Origin: Rhizobacter koreensis
Lineage (GTDB): Bacteria > Pseudomonadota > Gammaproteobacteria > Burkholderiales > Burkholderiaceae_C
Reading direction: 5' to 3'
NCBI RefSeq assembly: GCF_013366375.1
Contig: NZ_JABWMJ010000002.1
Coordinates: 496,001 to 560,000 of the forward strand
DNA length: 64,000 bases
A program made the position numbers and the translations under genes. Every line of letters starts with the position of its first letter. Position 1 is the stretch's first letter. This document shows, piece after piece, positions 32,904-41,889 of the stretch. Under the pieces are notes generated by a model, which was not told the DNA's origin, did no database searches, and worked only from the letters and a program-made list of their open reading frames with translations.

Positions 32904-33329
32904 GTGTTCTCGCACATCTTCGTCGGCGTCGCCGACTTCGACCGCGCCCTCGCCTTCTACCGCGCCCTGATGCCGGTGCTCGGCGTCGCCGAACGCTTCT
33001 GCGATCCGTCGCGGCCGTGGGCCGGCTGGCAGTCGCATCCGGACCCGCGACCGCTGTTCCTGATCGGCAAGCCGTTCGACCAGCGCGCGCACGACGCGGG
33101 CAACGGCCAGATGGTCGCGTTGATGGCCAAGTCGCGTGCGGTCGTCGATCGCGCGCATGCGGTCGCGCTCGCGAACGGCGGCGTCTCGGAAGGCGCGCCC
33201 GGTCCGCGTCCCGAGTACCACGCGCACTACTACGGCGCCTACTTCCGCGATACCGAAGGCAACAAGCTGTGCGTGGTCTGCCATGCCGACCCGGGACTGC
33301 ACCCGTCGTCGATCAGCGTCGGCGCCTGA
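32904..33329 (+). CDS. VOC-superfamily protein
   Basis: A 141-residue glyoxalase-fold protein: FSHIFVGVADFDRALAFYRALMPVLG at the start, HAHYYGAYFRDTEGNKLCVVCH at the end. Metal-ligand-like residues (His near the start, Glu in DTEGN) are in family positions. GTG 32904 has GAGGAGG about 9 nt upstream. Confidence 0.87.
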   Translation: MFSHIFVGVADFDRALAFYRALMPVLGVAERFCDPSRPWAGWQSHPDPRPLFLIGKPFDQRAHDAGNGQMVALMAKSRAVVDRAHAVALANGGVSEGAPGPRPEYHAHYYGAYFRDTEGNKLCVVCHADPGLHPSSISVGA

Positions 33330-33586
33330 ACGTTCGCAGACCCACGCCACGCCGAGCCTGTCGACCACGAACGGCCGCGCGCCCCTCGACGCGGGCGCAT
33401 CGCCGCCGCGCGCCGCGGGTGCGGGCCTGAGCGCGGCCGCGCAGAATCGGCCGGCGCGTGGTCGCACCGCCGGCGCGGTGGCGCGCTCGGTTCGGCCGAT
33501 GCGGTCGGGATGCGTCTCGGCGCTCTGCAGGCCACCCGCGGCGAGCGGTTCCGCTCCGCCGGCCATCACCTCGAGGAGATTCGCCC

Positions 33587-34096
33587 GTGCATCTGGAAGG
33601 CTCGTGTCATTGCGGCAAGGTCCGGTTCAGCGTCGAGTCGCGCGAGCCGGTTCCGTTCATGCGCTGCTACTGCTCGATCTGCCGCAAGACGGCCGGCGCA
33701 GGTGGCTACGCGATCAACCTCGGCGCGATCACGCAGACGATGAAGGTGACCGGCAAGCGGCACCTGCGCATCTACCGCGCGCAGCTGCCGAACGACGACG
33801 GCAAGGGCACCCACACGAGCAGCGCGCGGCGCTATTTCTGCGCCGGGTGCGGCAGCGCGCTCTGGCTGTGGGACCCGAGCTGGCCCGACCTCGTGCATCC
33901 GCACGCGAGCGCGATCGACACACCGTTGCCGATGCCGCCCGAGTACGTGCACTGCATGGTGGGCTCGAAGGCGCCGTGGGTGAAGATCGAAGGCGAGCCG
34001 CAGGACGCGCGCTTCGACGAATACCCGGACCTCTCGCTCGCGGAGTGGCATGCGCAGCACGGGCTCACCTCGGCCGGTGAGGACGCCGCGCCATGA
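33587..34096 (+). CDS. GFA-family zinc protein
   Basis: A 169-residue GFA/Mss4-fold protein with zinc ligands CHCGKVRF, CYCSICRKTAG and FCAGCGSALW. It is longer than the 14593 copy because of a C-terminal extension (YPDLSLAEWHAQHGL). GTG 33587 is preceded by GAGGAG. The stop overlaps the next gene's start (ATGA). Confidence 0.88.
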   Translation: MHLEGSCHCGKVRFSVESREPVPFMRCYCSICRKTAGAGGYAINLGAITQTMKVTGKRHLRIYRAQLPNDDGKGTHTSSARRYFCAGCGSALWLWDPSWPDLVHPHASAIDTPLPMPPEYVHCMVGSKAPWVKIEGEPQDARFDEYPDLSLAEWHAQHGLTSAGEDAAP

Positions 34097-34515
34097 AGCC
34101 GCGCATCACGCTCGTCACGCTCGGGGTGAACGACCTCGAGCGGGCCGTCGCCTTCTATCGCGACGGGCTCGGCCTCGCGACCAAGGGCATCGTCGGCACC
34201 GAGTTCGAGAACGGCGCGGTGGCGTTCTTCGATCTCGAAGGCGGCCTCAAGCTCGCGCTCTGGCCGCGCGCAAGCCTCGCCGCCGACTCCCGCCTTGCGT
34301 TGCAGCCGCCGAGCAGCACCGAGTTCGCACTGGCGCACAACGTCGCTTCGGAACGCGAGGTCGATGCGGTCCTCGACGAGGCCGCGCGCGCCGGCGCCCG
34401 CATCGTCAAGCGCGCGCAGGCGACGTTCTACGGCGGCTATGCGGGCTGCTTCACCGACCCCGACGGGCACCTGTGGGAGGTCGCGTACAACCCGGGACTC
34501 GACACGCTGGGCTAA
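34093..34515 (+). CDS. VOC-superfamily protein
   Basis: A 140-residue glyoxalase-like protein (ITLVTLGVNDLERAVAFYRDGLGL at the start, GYAGCFTDPDGHLWEVAYNP at the end). The His/Glu metal positions of type-I glyoxalase folds are kept. It overlaps the GFA stop by 4 nt, so the pair is co-translated. Confidence 0.9.
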   Translation: MKPRITLVTLGVNDLERAVAFYRDGLGLATKGIVGTEFENGAVAFFDLEGGLKLALWPRASLAADSRLALQPPSSTEFALAHNVASEREVDAVLDEAARAGARIVKRAQATFYGGYAGCFTDPDGHLWEVAYNPGLDTLG

Positions 34516-34574
34516 GGCGTCGCTTCATCGCAGCGGCGCCGTGCGCGCCATGGTCACCGACACCGTCTGCACCG

Positions 34575-34994
34575 ATGCACATTCGCCCGTTCCTCGAACC
34601 CGACGAAGCCGCCGTCGTCGCGCTCTGGCACGCGTGCGGCCTCACGCGGTCGTGGAACGATCCGCACAAGGACATCGCGCGCAAGCTGGCCGTGCAGCGC
34701 GAGCTGTTCGTGGTCGGCGAGCTCGGCGGCCGCGTCGTCGCCAGCGTGATGGCCGGTTTCGACGGCCACCGCGGATGGGTCAACTACCTCGCAGTCGCGC
34801 CCGAGATGCGCGGGCGCGGCCATGGCGCCGCGCTGATGCGCTGGGTCGAGGCGGCACTCACCGCGCGCGGCTGCCCGAAGCTGAACCTGCTCGTCAGGTC
34901 GAGCAACCGCACGGTGCTCGACTTCTACCGGCACCTCGGCTATGCGGTCGACGAGGCGGTGCCGCTCGGCAAGCGACTGATCGCGGACGATTGA
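34575..34994 (+). CDS. ypeA: GNAT acetyltransferase, YpeA-like
   Basis: A 139-residue GNAT protein very close in layout to E. coli YpeA: LWHACGLTRSWNDPHKDIARK, GFDGHRGWVNYLAV, PEMRGRGHGAALM, ARGCPKLNLLV, and the ending LGKRLI. The substrate of YpeA is not established to my knowledge. ATG 34575 matches the family start. Confidence 0.88.
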   Translation: MHIRPFLEPDEAAVVALWHACGLTRSWNDPHKDIARKLAVQRELFVVGELGGRVVASVMAGFDGHRGWVNYLAVAPEMRGRGHGAALMRWVEAALTARGCPKLNLLVRSSNRTVLDFYRHLGYAVDEAVPLGKRLIADD

Positions 34995-35018
34995 TCGGCA
35001 CGAGCGCCGTCATACCGC

Positions 35019-35384
35019 TCAGTTCATCACCTTGCACTCGCCCGACAGGCACTGCACCAGCAGGCCGTAGCCGTTCGCGCAGATCACCGAGTAGGTCTCC
35101 TGGCCGGGGCCGCTGCCCATCAGCATGGGTTTCGAGCGCGGCTTGCAGGCGACGACCTGCGGCATGCGTTCGACGCTGGCGGCAGCGCCGGTGGCGGCCG
35201 GCGCCGGCCCGGCTGCGCTCGCGGCGCGCGGAGCCTCCGGTCCGGTGACCGCGGACGCCGCGTTGGAGACCGGCGCGTTCGGGTCCGCGTACGCGCTCGA
35301 CAGCGCGACGAGTGCGATGGCGCCCATCGCGGCGCGCAGGGCCGTGTTCGGCGTGACGAGCGTGCGGGGTTGCTGGATGGGCAT
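35019..35384 (-). CDS. Small exported Ala/Pro-rich protein
   Basis: A 121-residue protein on the opposite strand to its neighbours. A long N-region and hydrophobic segment (LRAAMGAIALVALSSAYA) form a signal peptide. An Ala-rich linker and a compact C-terminal part with four cysteines follow (VACKPRS, YSVICANGYGLLVQCLSGECKV). No family recognised. ATG 35384 is selected because the frame upstream is non-hydrophobic. Confidence 0.7.
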   Translation of the reverse strand: MPIQQPRTLVTPNTALRAAMGAIALVALSSAYADPNAPVSNAASAVTGPEAPRAASAAGPAPAATGAAASVERMPQVVACKPRSKPMLMGSGPGQETYSVICANGYGLLVQCLSGECKVMN

Positions 35385-35486
35385 GGCAGTGGAAGGCGCG
35401 GGGGCCACAATCCGGTTGGTCCGACCCTTTCGCGGCACGCCGCAGCCGCCGCAGGGTCACGAATGAGGATGACGGCAGGAGATCGC

Positions 35487-36233
35487 ATGACCATCGAAAC
35501 CGATGACGACGTCGCTGCACTCAAGCGCATCGGCAGGATCGTCTCACACGTGCTGCACGAGATGCTCGATGCCGTCGAGCCCGGCATGACCACACGCGAA
35601 CTCGACGCGATCGGCGCCGGGCTGCTCGAGCGCCACGGTGCGCGGTCGGCGCCGCGCCTTGCCTACGACTTTCCCGGCGCGACCTGCATCAGCGTCAACG
35701 AGGAAGCGGCGCACGGCATTCCCGGCGAGCGCGTGATCCGCGCCGGCGACGTCGTGAACGTGGACGTCTCGGCCGAGCTCGGCGGCTACTTCGCCGACAC
35801 CGGCGGCACCCGCGTCGTGCCCCCGACCAACCCGCAGAAGACGCGCCTGTGCCACGCGACGCGCGCCGCGCTCGAGCAGGCGATGAAGCAGGCGCGCGCC
35901 GACAAGCCGATCAGCGGCATCGGCGCGGCGATCGAGCGCACCGCCAGGGCGTACGGCTTCAAGGTCATCGAGAACCTGGGCAGCCACGGCGTCGGCCGTT
36001 CGCTGCACGAGGAGCCCGAGCACATCCCCGGGTACTTCGACCCGGCCGATCGCCGCCTGCTGCACGACGGGATGGTGATCACGATCGAGCCGTTCCTGTC
36101 GACCAGGAGCCGCGTGCTCAGCGAGGCGGCCGACGGCTGGACGCTGGTCGGCGCGTCCGGCAACCTGTCGGCGCAGTACGAGCACACGATGATCATCACG
36201 AAGGGCGCGCCGATCGTCGTGACGCGGCACTGA
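35487..36233 (+). CDS. map: Methionine aminopeptidase, type I
   Basis: A 248-residue dimetal peptidase that removes the initiator methionine. All five metal ligands are visible: the two Asp in VNVDVSAELGGYFADTGG, His in GSHGVGRSLHEEPEH, Glu in ITIEPF and Glu in QYEHTMI. ATG 35487 has AGGAG about 6 nt upstream, so it is preferred to ATG 35463. It is not beside rpsB-tsf, the usual location of the essential map, so it may be a second copy. Pro/Asn-rich loops are normal for type Ia. Confidence 0.92.
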   Translation: MTIETDDDVAALKRIGRIVSHVLHEMLDAVEPGMTTRELDAIGAGLLERHGARSAPRLAYDFPGATCISVNEEAAHGIPGERVIRAGDVVNVDVSAELGGYFADTGGTRVVPPTNPQKTRLCHATRAALEQAMKQARADKPISGIGAAIERTARAYGFKVIENLGSHGVGRSLHEEPEHIPGYFDPADRRLLHDGMVITIEPFLSTRSRVLSEAADGWTLVGASGNLSAQYEHTMIITKGAPIVVTRH

Positions 36234-36483
36234 GGCGCCGACGGCCCGCTCGTCAGCTTGCGGATCGTCGGACGAAGCGACGTCGAGCCGTTCGCGCGAA
36301 CGTGGGCTCAAGCGCGCCTGTGCGAGCGCAGAATCGTCGCTCCGTCGCGGAGCCGATCCGGCCGAGGGCAGCCCGGGTCGGCGATCGCGATCGCATCCGA
36401 CGCGTCGCCCTGCGGCCCTCGGGTAGGGATCGACCTCGCGACGCCACGCCGGCGCCCGTGCGCGCCGGCTGCAGGAGGCGCGG

Positions 36484-36906
36484 ATGAATGCGGCCATCTA
36501 TCCCTCGCTCGGCTTCACGGTGGCGATGCTCGTCTGCACCGCGTACTTCCTGATGGGCGGGCTTCCGCTGCTCGTGCTCAAGCACGACACGCCGCTCGAC
36601 GCACGCTTCGTGCGGTCGTTCTTCAACCTGTACTACAAGGTCGCGATCGGCACCTCGCTGGGGGCGTGCGTCAGCTATGCGCTGTGGGGAAGGCTGCGGT
36701 TCGCGCTCGGCGCGGGCGCGCTGCTCGCCGTGACGCTGCTGCTGCGGCGCACCTTGATCCCGGCGATGCAGCAGCTGGGCAACCGCATCCAGGGCGACGA
36801 TCAGCGATCCATCCGCGATTTCCGGCGCATCCACATCGCCGCGCTTGCGATCAACCTGCTCCAGCTCGTGCTGATCGTGTGGGGCGTCGTGCTGCTTTCG
36901 CTCTAG
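36484..36906 (+). CDS. Integral membrane protein of unknown function
   Basis: A 140-residue protein with four predicted membrane helices (GFTVAMLVCTAYFLMGGL, YKVAIGTSLGACVSYALW, LRFALGAGALLAVTLLL, LAINLLQLVLIVWGVVLLSL) and a basic loop (RRTLIPAMQQLGNRIQGDD). Family not recognised. A good AGGAGG site precedes the ATG. Confidence 0.7.
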   Translation: MNAAIYPSLGFTVAMLVCTAYFLMGGLPLLVLKHDTPLDARFVRSFFNLYYKVAIGTSLGACVSYALWGRLRFALGAGALLAVTLLLRRTLIPAMQQLGNRIQGDDQRSIRDFRRIHIAALAINLLQLVLIVWGVVLLSL

Positions 36907-37036
36907 CTCGTCGATCGACACGGTCCCGAAACGCCGCGGGTCGGAGGCTCACGGCGGTCGTTCCTTTCGTCAGCCGGGCCTTGAGCGTGCGGCACGCGCG
37001 GGGTCATCATCGACACCTTCGGGAGGGGCGACACGG

Positions 37037-37579
37037 ATGGGCAGCGCGGTTCTCGTCATCGACGTGCAGCAGGGCCTCTGCGAAGGTCCCGGCGCCGCGT
37101 TCGACTGCGCCGGCACGATCGAACGCATCAACCGCATCACCGTCGGCGCCAGGCACGCAGCCGTACCGGTCGTGTTCGTTCAGCACGAGTCGGGGCCCGG
37201 CTATCTCGAGCATGGCACGCGCGCGTGGCAGCTCGCCGACGCGCTAGTCGTCGAGCCGCGCGACCATCGCGTCCCCAAGACCACGCCCGATGCGTTCCAC
37301 CGCACCGCGTTGCACGAGCTTCTGCAGCGCCTCGGCGTCGCCGAGCTCGTGGTCTGCGGCATGCACAGCGAGTTCTGCGTCGACACCAGCGTGCGACGCG
37401 CGCTCGCGCTCGGCTACCCGGTGCGACTGGTCGCCGACGCGCACACGTCTGCCGGCAATGCGGTGCTGTCGGCGCCGCAGGTGATCGCGCACCACAACGC
37501 GACGCTCGCCAACATCGCGAGCTTCGGCCCGCGCGCGACGCCGGTACGCGCCGATGAGCTCCGCTTCGCGGCGGCCTGA
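37037..37579 (+). CDS. Isochorismatase-family cysteine hydrolase
   Basis: A 180-residue Rossmann-like hydrolase. The catalytic triad is visible: Asp in LVIDVQQGL, Lys in RVPKTTPDAF, and the nucleophilic Cys in GMHSEFCVDTSVRRAL with the preceding cis-peptide region. Members act on amides such as nicotinamide, ureidoacrylate or N-carbamoyl compounds; the substrate here is open. Confidence 0.9.
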   Translation: MGSAVLVIDVQQGLCEGPGAAFDCAGTIERINRITVGARHAAVPVVFVQHESGPGYLEHGTRAWQLADALVVEPRDHRVPKTTPDAFHRTALHELLQRLGVAELVVCGMHSEFCVDTSVRRALALGYPVRLVADAHTSAGNAVLSAPQVIAHHNATLANIASFGPRATPVRADELRFAAA

Positions 37580-37585
37580 CGTGGC

Positions 37586-37822
37586 ATGAAGCGACCGCTG
37601 CCGAGCGCCGCGCCGCCACGCCGCGGACACCGCATCGTGATCGCCGCGTTCGGCGTGTTCTTCGTCGGGCTCGCGGGCGTCGTCCTCGCGCTTGCGAGCG
37701 CAGCGACGCTGCTGGGCTCGCTCGCCGCGGCGGCCGTGCTGGGTCTGCTCGGCGTCGATGCGTGCGTGAGCGCCTGGCGCGGCAGGCCGTCGCTGATGGA
37801 GCGCATCGGTCCGCTGCCGTAG
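37586..37822 (+). CDS. Small membrane protein
   Basis: A 78-residue protein with two hydrophobic helices (IVIAAFGVFFVGLAGVVLALAS and LLGSLAAAAVLGLLGVDACV) and a basic N-terminus. It starts 6 nt after the isochorismatase stop, so it is probably co-transcribed. Not recognised. Confidence 0.6.
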   Translation: MKRPLPSAAPPRRGHRIVIAAFGVFFVGLAGVVLALASAATLLGSLAAAAVLGLLGVDACVSAWRGRPSLMERIGPLP

Positions 37823-38066
37823 CGGCACGAACGGCCCACGCAACGAGTCGGCCCGCCGCAGCGCGCGATCCGTCACGCGCGGCGTCGCTCGCGCGTCCGG
37901 CACACGGCCCGTCGGACGCATCCGCGAGCAGGTGTCGCGGTCACCCGCGCCGCAGCGAAGCGATACGGCTAGGCTTCGGGTGACGCCATCGAGTTCGGTG
38001 CGCTGGCGCACCCGCGCCGCCGCATGCACCATCGGCCGCGTCGACCACGCAACGGAGCCGCGCCCC

Positions 38067-38585
38067 ATGCCCTACCCCGTCGAAGGCGGCTGCAGTTGCC
38101 GGGCCGTGCGCTACCGGATGGAGTCGGCGCCGCTCGTCGTCCACTGCTGTCACTGCCGCTGGTGCCAGCGCGAGAGCGGTGCGTCGTTCGCGCTGAACGG
38201 GATGATCGAGGCGAGCCGCGTCACCAGCCTCGCCGCCAGCCCGGAGCTCGTCGAGACGCCCTCGGAGAGCGGCGCCGGCCAGAGGATCGCGCGCTGCCCG
38301 ACCTGTCGCGTGGCGGTCTGGAGCCACTACGCCGGTTCGGGCCCGGTGACGGCGTTCGTTCGCATCGGCACCCTCGACGATCCCGACTTGCTGCCGCCCG
38401 ACGTCCACATCTTCACGGCGTCCCGGCAGCCCTGGGTCGTGATCCCCGACGGCGTCCCGTCGTTCGCCGCGTACTACGAGGCCGACGCGGTGTGGAGCGC
38501 CGAGAGCCTGGCGCGCCGGGCCGCCATCGCCCCGCAGGTGAAGGCGTACCGCGCGGCGCTCGCGGCGGCGAACGCGCCACGCTGA
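38067..38585 (+). CDS. GFA-family zinc protein
   Basis: A 172-residue GFA-fold protein. Zinc ligands CSCRAVRY, CCHCRWCQRESG and RCPTCRVAVW; a tryptophan-rich C-terminus (RQPWVVIPDGVPSF, ADAVWSAESL) is common in this subgroup. It is the third GFA protein in the window. Confidence 0.88.
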   Translation: MPYPVEGGCSCRAVRYRMESAPLVVHCCHCRWCQRESGASFALNGMIEASRVTSLAASPELVETPSESGAGQRIARCPTCRVAVWSHYAGSGPVTAFVRIGTLDDPDLLPPDVHIFTASRQPWVVIPDGVPSFAAYYEADAVWSAESLARRAAIAPQVKAYRAALAAANAPR

Positions 38586-38708
38586 CGCGGGTCGCGAGGG
38601 GGTGGCCGCGGACGCCCACCGAGACCGCCTCGACGCGCCGGTCAGGACCACGCCGGTATGCTCCGCCACCTCGCAACCGACGCGCCCGCCGCCCGCCTCC
38701 TGCTTCGC

Positions 38709-39200
38709 ATGAATCCACCCGCCTCGCGTTCGCGGCAAGGCCTCGGCCTCGTCGGCTGGCTGCTGGCCGTGTTCGCGACCGCCGCGCTCGGCGCCGCCGC
38801 ATCGGTCGACGCGCCGTCGTTCTACGCCAGGCTCGTCAAGCCGACGTGGGCGCCGCCGTCGGGCGTCTTCGGGCCCGTGTGGACCACGCTCTATGTGGCG
38901 ATGGCGGTCGCGGTCTGGCTGGTCTGGCGCTCGTCGCGGCGCACGCCGCTCGGGCTCGGCCTGTTCGCCGCACAGCTCGTCGCCAACGCGCTCTGGTCGT
39001 GGCTGTTCTTCCGTTGGCACCTGGGTGCCTGGGCCACCCTCGAGGTGCTGGTGCTCGCCGCGCTCATCGTCGCCACGACGGCGGCGTTCTGGCGCACGAG
39101 CCGGCTGGCGGCGCTGCTGCTCGTGCCGTATCTCGCCTGGGTCGCCTTCGCCTCGGCGCTCACGTACAGCGTCTGGCAGGCCAACCCGTTCCTGCTGTAG
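38709..39200 (+). CDS. tspO: TspO/MBR-family membrane protein
   Basis: A 163-residue protein with five membrane helices and TspO features: FYARLVKPTWAPPSGVFGPVWTTLY in the first loop/helix 2, NALWSWLFFRWH in helix 3, and a C-terminal WVAFASALTYSVWQANP. TspO binds porphyrins and modulates stress or photosynthesis gene expression in proteobacteria. ATG 38709 is chosen over 38658 because it leaves a short polar N-terminus. Confidence 0.88.
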   Translation: MNPPASRSRQGLGLVGWLLAVFATAALGAAASVDAPSFYARLVKPTWAPPSGVFGPVWTTLYVAMAVAVWLVWRSSRRTPLGLGLFAAQLVANALWSWLFFRWHLGAWATLEVLVLAALIVATTAAFWRTSRLAALLLVPYLAWVAFASALTYSVWQANPFLL

Positions 39201-39248
39201 CGCCCGCGGGCCCCGGGTTCTCCCGGACCGGGTGTTACATTTGCCGCG

Positions 39249-40013
39249 ATGTCATTGGAGCTCGCGTTCGCGACGGTCGCGTCTCTGTTCGCCGGGCTCA
39301 TCGACTCCATCGTCGGTGGCGGCGGGCTGATCTTGGTCCCTGCGCTGTTCGCCACCTTCCCCAGCGCGCCCCCGGCGACCCTGCTCGGCACCAACAAGTG
39401 CGCGGGCGTCTGGGGCACCGCCATGGCGACGGCGCGCTTCGCACGCCGGGTCCGGATGCCGTGGCGCACGCTGGTGCCCGCCGCCGGCGCTGCCCTGCTC
39501 GGCAGTTTCGCCGGCGCCTGGCTCGTCACCGCCATCGACCCGGGCTTCCTGCGCCGCCTGCTGCCCTTGGTCCTGCTCGCGGTGCTGATCTACACGCTCG
39601 TCAACAAGACGCTCGGCAACGAGCACGCGCCGCTGCACTCGGGACGCACCCAGACCCTCGTCGCATGCGCGATCGGCGCGGCGGTCGGCTGGTACGACGG
39701 CTTCTTCGGGCCCGGCGCCGGCAGCTTCTTCATCTTCCTGTTCGTCCGCTTCCTCGGCTTCGACTTCCTCAACGCGGCGGCGTCGGCGAAGGTGCTGAAC
39801 GTCGCCACCAACCTGGCGGCGCTCACGCTATTCGCGATCAAGGGCCACATCTGGTGGCAGGTCGGGCTCACGATGGCGATCGCCAACGTCATCGGCAGCC
39901 TGTTCGGCGCGCACCTGGCGCTCAAGCACGGCGCCGGGTTCGTGCGCATCGTGTTCGTCGTCGTCGTAGCGGCGCTGATCGTGAAGACGAGTTACGACGC
40001 GTTCCTGCGCTGA
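39249..40013 (+). CDS. TauE/SafE-family (TSUP) anion permease
   Basis: A 254-residue inner-membrane protein with about eight helices. Hallmarks are FAGLIDSIVGGGGLILVPALF at the start and the repeated half GWYDGFFGPGAGSFFIFLFVRFLG. Members export sulfite, sulfoacetate or related organosulfur anions; substrate unknown. Confidence 0.9.
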   Translation: MSLELAFATVASLFAGLIDSIVGGGGLILVPALFATFPSAPPATLLGTNKCAGVWGTAMATARFARRVRMPWRTLVPAAGAALLGSFAGAWLVTAIDPGFLRRLLPLVLLAVLIYTLVNKTLGNEHAPLHSGRTQTLVACAIGAAVGWYDGFFGPGAGSFFIFLFVRFLGFDFLNAAASAKVLNVATNLAALTLFAIKGHIWWQVGLTMAIANVIGSLFGAHLALKHGAGFVRIVFVVVVAALIVKTSYDAFLR

Positions 40014-40029
40014 CGGCCAGCCCGGTTTG

Positions 40030-40446
40030 ATGAGACTCGAGCCCTTCGTCCAGGTCGACCGCACGCCGTTCAGCGCGACGCGCGAGCAGGTCGAGGCCGA
40101 GCGTGGCGCGCCGCTGCAGGCGGTGCGCAACGGCGTCGGCCTCGACGAGCTCGACTACGGCAACGTCGTGTTCCGCTTCCAGGACAACGGGCGCCTCGAG
40201 GAGGTCTCGATGCGCGCACCGATCGTCTACTTCGGCGCCAACGACGTCCCGTTCGCCGCGCTCGACGGCTTCGTGCACGCCAACGACCCGAGCGCATTCA
40301 CGCGCGGCGGCTTCGTGGTCAGCCCGCGCTTCGGCGTCGCCTTCGACCCCGACTGCCCGACCTGGGTCACCGCGCTCGCGGCGCACTGCATCGACACCTG
40401 GCGCGCGATCCCGAGCGACTCGAACCCGCCCGACGCGCTGCCATGA
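40030..40446 (+). CDS. Uncharacterised soluble protein
   Basis: A 138-residue protein of mixed alpha/beta type (TREQVEAERGAPLQAVRNGVGL, YGNVVFRFQDNGRLEEVSMRAP, VSPRFGVAFDPDCPTWVTAL). The pattern resembles immunity or SMI1-adjacent small proteins, but I cannot assign a family. It overlaps the next gene by 4 nt. Confidence 0.6.
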   Translation: MRLEPFVQVDRTPFSATREQVEAERGAPLQAVRNGVGLDELDYGNVVFRFQDNGRLEEVSMRAPIVYFGANDVPFAALDGFVHANDPSAFTRGGFVVSPRFGVAFDPDCPTWVTALAAHCIDTWRAIPSDSNPPDALP

Positions 40447-40733
40447 CGATCACGCCGACGCGCGTCACCGCCGCCCTCGCCGGCCTGTTCTCGGGGACCG
40501 CCTGGCCGCTGCTGTGGCCGCTGATCGGCGGTGCGGGCGGCGACGACACCATCAACCTCATCGTCGGAACGGTCCTGCTGGTCGCGGTCCCGGCACACGC
40601 CTTCGTCGTCGGCTTCGGCCCGGCGACGCAAGCCGGCGGCCTCGACAGGGCGCTGCTGGTGCGCACCGCGATCTGGCTCGTCGCCGCCGCGGGGGCGGCG
40701 ATCGTTGTCGGGCTGGTGCGCGGCGCCACCTGA
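40443..40733 (+). CDS. Small membrane protein
   Basis: A 96-residue protein with three hydrophobic segments (VTAALAGLFSGTAWPLLWPLIG, INLIVGTVLLVAVPAHAFVVGFG, LLVRTAIWLVAAAGAAIVVGLV). Not recognised. The ATG overlaps the preceding stop (ATGA), indicating co-translation. Confidence 0.65.
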   Translation: MTITPTRVTAALAGLFSGTAWPLLWPLIGGAGGDDTINLIVGTVLLVAVPAHAFVVGFGPATQAGGLDRALLVRTAIWLVAAAGAAIVVGLVRGAT

Positions 40734-40773
40734 GGCGCCAGCGAACGACGAGCATCAACGCAAGGGAGCACGC

Positions 40774-41043
40774 GTGAAGGTCCTGATGTTCTACGAGATC
40801 GCCCCGGACGGGCTCGCGCGCGTGGCCGAGCACCAGGCCGGCCACGTCGCTCGTCTTGCGGAGTTCCACGCCCGCGGCGAGCTGCTGATGGCGGGCCCCT
40901 ACGGCGACCCGCCGGTCGGCGCGCTCGGCGTCTTCGTGAACCGCGCGGCCGCCGAGGCGTTCGCGGCCGGCGACCCTTTCGTCGTGCACGGCGTGGTCGG
41001 CCGCCACACGTTCGAGCCGTGGCACGAGGTGCTGGCACCCTGA
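40774..41043 (+). CDS. YciI-like protein
   Basis: An 89-residue ferredoxin-like-fold protein of the YciI/DGPF group: MFYEIAPDGLARVAEHQAGHVARLAEF, GELLMAGPYGDPPVGALGVF, AAEAFAAGDPFVVHGVV. A conserved His-Asp pair may be catalytic. GTG 40774 follows AAGGGA. Confidence 0.88.
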   Translation: MKVLMFYEIAPDGLARVAEHQAGHVARLAEFHARGELLMAGPYGDPPVGALGVFVNRAAAEAFAAGDPFVVHGVVGRHTFEPWHEVLAP

Positions 41044-41051
41044 ACGCTGTC

Positions 41052-41477
41052 GTGCGCGAGGCCGCGATCCTGCACCCGGTGTTCGCGCTCGCGGCGTGGA
41101 CCGCGGTGGTGCTGCTGCTGGTGCCGGTCGCGCGGGTGCGCGCCGGGCTGCGCCGCGAGATCGGCGTCGACGACTTCCGCTACGGCGAGTCGGCGGCGGT
41201 GCCGCCGCGCGTGAGCCTCGCCAATCGCAACCTGATGAACCTGCTCGAGGTGCCGGTGCTGTTCTACGTGGTCGCGCTGCTGCTCTACGTGACCGCCGGC
41301 GCGACCGCCACCGCCGTCGCCCTGGCGTGGACCTACGTCGGGCTCAGGGTCGTTCACAGCGCAATCCATCTCACGTACAACCGCGTGCTGCACCGGCTGA
41401 CCGCATTCGCGGCCAGCAACGTGGTGCTCGCGGCGCTCTGGGTGCTGGCCGGTCGGCACGTCGCCGCTGCCGGCTGA
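41052..41477 (+). CDS. MAPEG-family membrane protein
   Basis: A 141-residue four-helix membrane protein of the MAPEG type (eicosanoid/glutathione metabolism in eukaryotes, unknown in bacteria): SLANRNLMNLLEVPVLFYVVALLLY, WTYVGLRVVHSAIHLTYNRVLHRL. The start is uncertain: GTG 41052, CTG 41040 (overlapping the YciI stop) and GTG 41019 are all possible. Confidence 0.82.
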   Translation: MREAAILHPVFALAAWTAVVLLLVPVARVRAGLRREIGVDDFRYGESAAVPPRVSLANRNLMNLLEVPVLFYVVALLLYVTAGATATAVALAWTYVGLRVVHSAIHLTYNRVLHRLTAFAASNVVLAALWVLAGRHVAAAG

Positions 41478-41508
41478 ACGCACGCCGGCGCCCGCACCAG
41501 GAGCCGCC

Positions 41509-41889
41509 ATGCACCGAAGCCGACTCGCTGCCGTCGTGATCGACTGCCAGACCTCCGATGTCGACGCCGCCGCCGGCTTCTGGTCGCGCGCGCTCGGCTG
41601 GCGCGTCGACCCGCACGACGACCCCGACGGCAGCCGCTACCGCCGGCTCGACACCCCGGCGTCGCAACCCGACGTGCTGGTGCAGGCGGTCGAGCACCCG
41701 AGCCGCGTTCACGTCGACATCGAGACCGACGATGTCGAGGCCGAGGTGCGGCGCCTCGAGGCGCTCGGCGCACGCCGCGTTGCGCAGGTGAAGACGTGGT
41801 GGGTGATGGAGGCGCCGACCGGCCAGCGCTTTTGCGTCGTCAAGCCGCAGCGCGACGACTTCGCGGACGGCGCCAACGTCTGGGAGTGA
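41509..41889 (+). CDS. VOC-superfamily protein (glyoxalase-like)
   Basis: A 126-residue protein of the short glyoxalase-like domain group (VVIDCQTSDVDAAAGFWSRALGW; HVDIETDDVEAEVRRLEALGA; WWVMEAPTGQRFCVVKPQ). The ligand is unknown. The stop overlaps the next gene start by 4 nt. Confidence 0.88.
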   Translation: MHRSRLAAVVIDCQTSDVDAAAGFWSRALGWRVDPHDDPDGSRYRRLDTPASQPDVLVQAVEHPSRVHVDIETDDVEAEVRRLEALGARRVAQVKTWWVMEAPTGQRFCVVKPQRDDFADGANVWE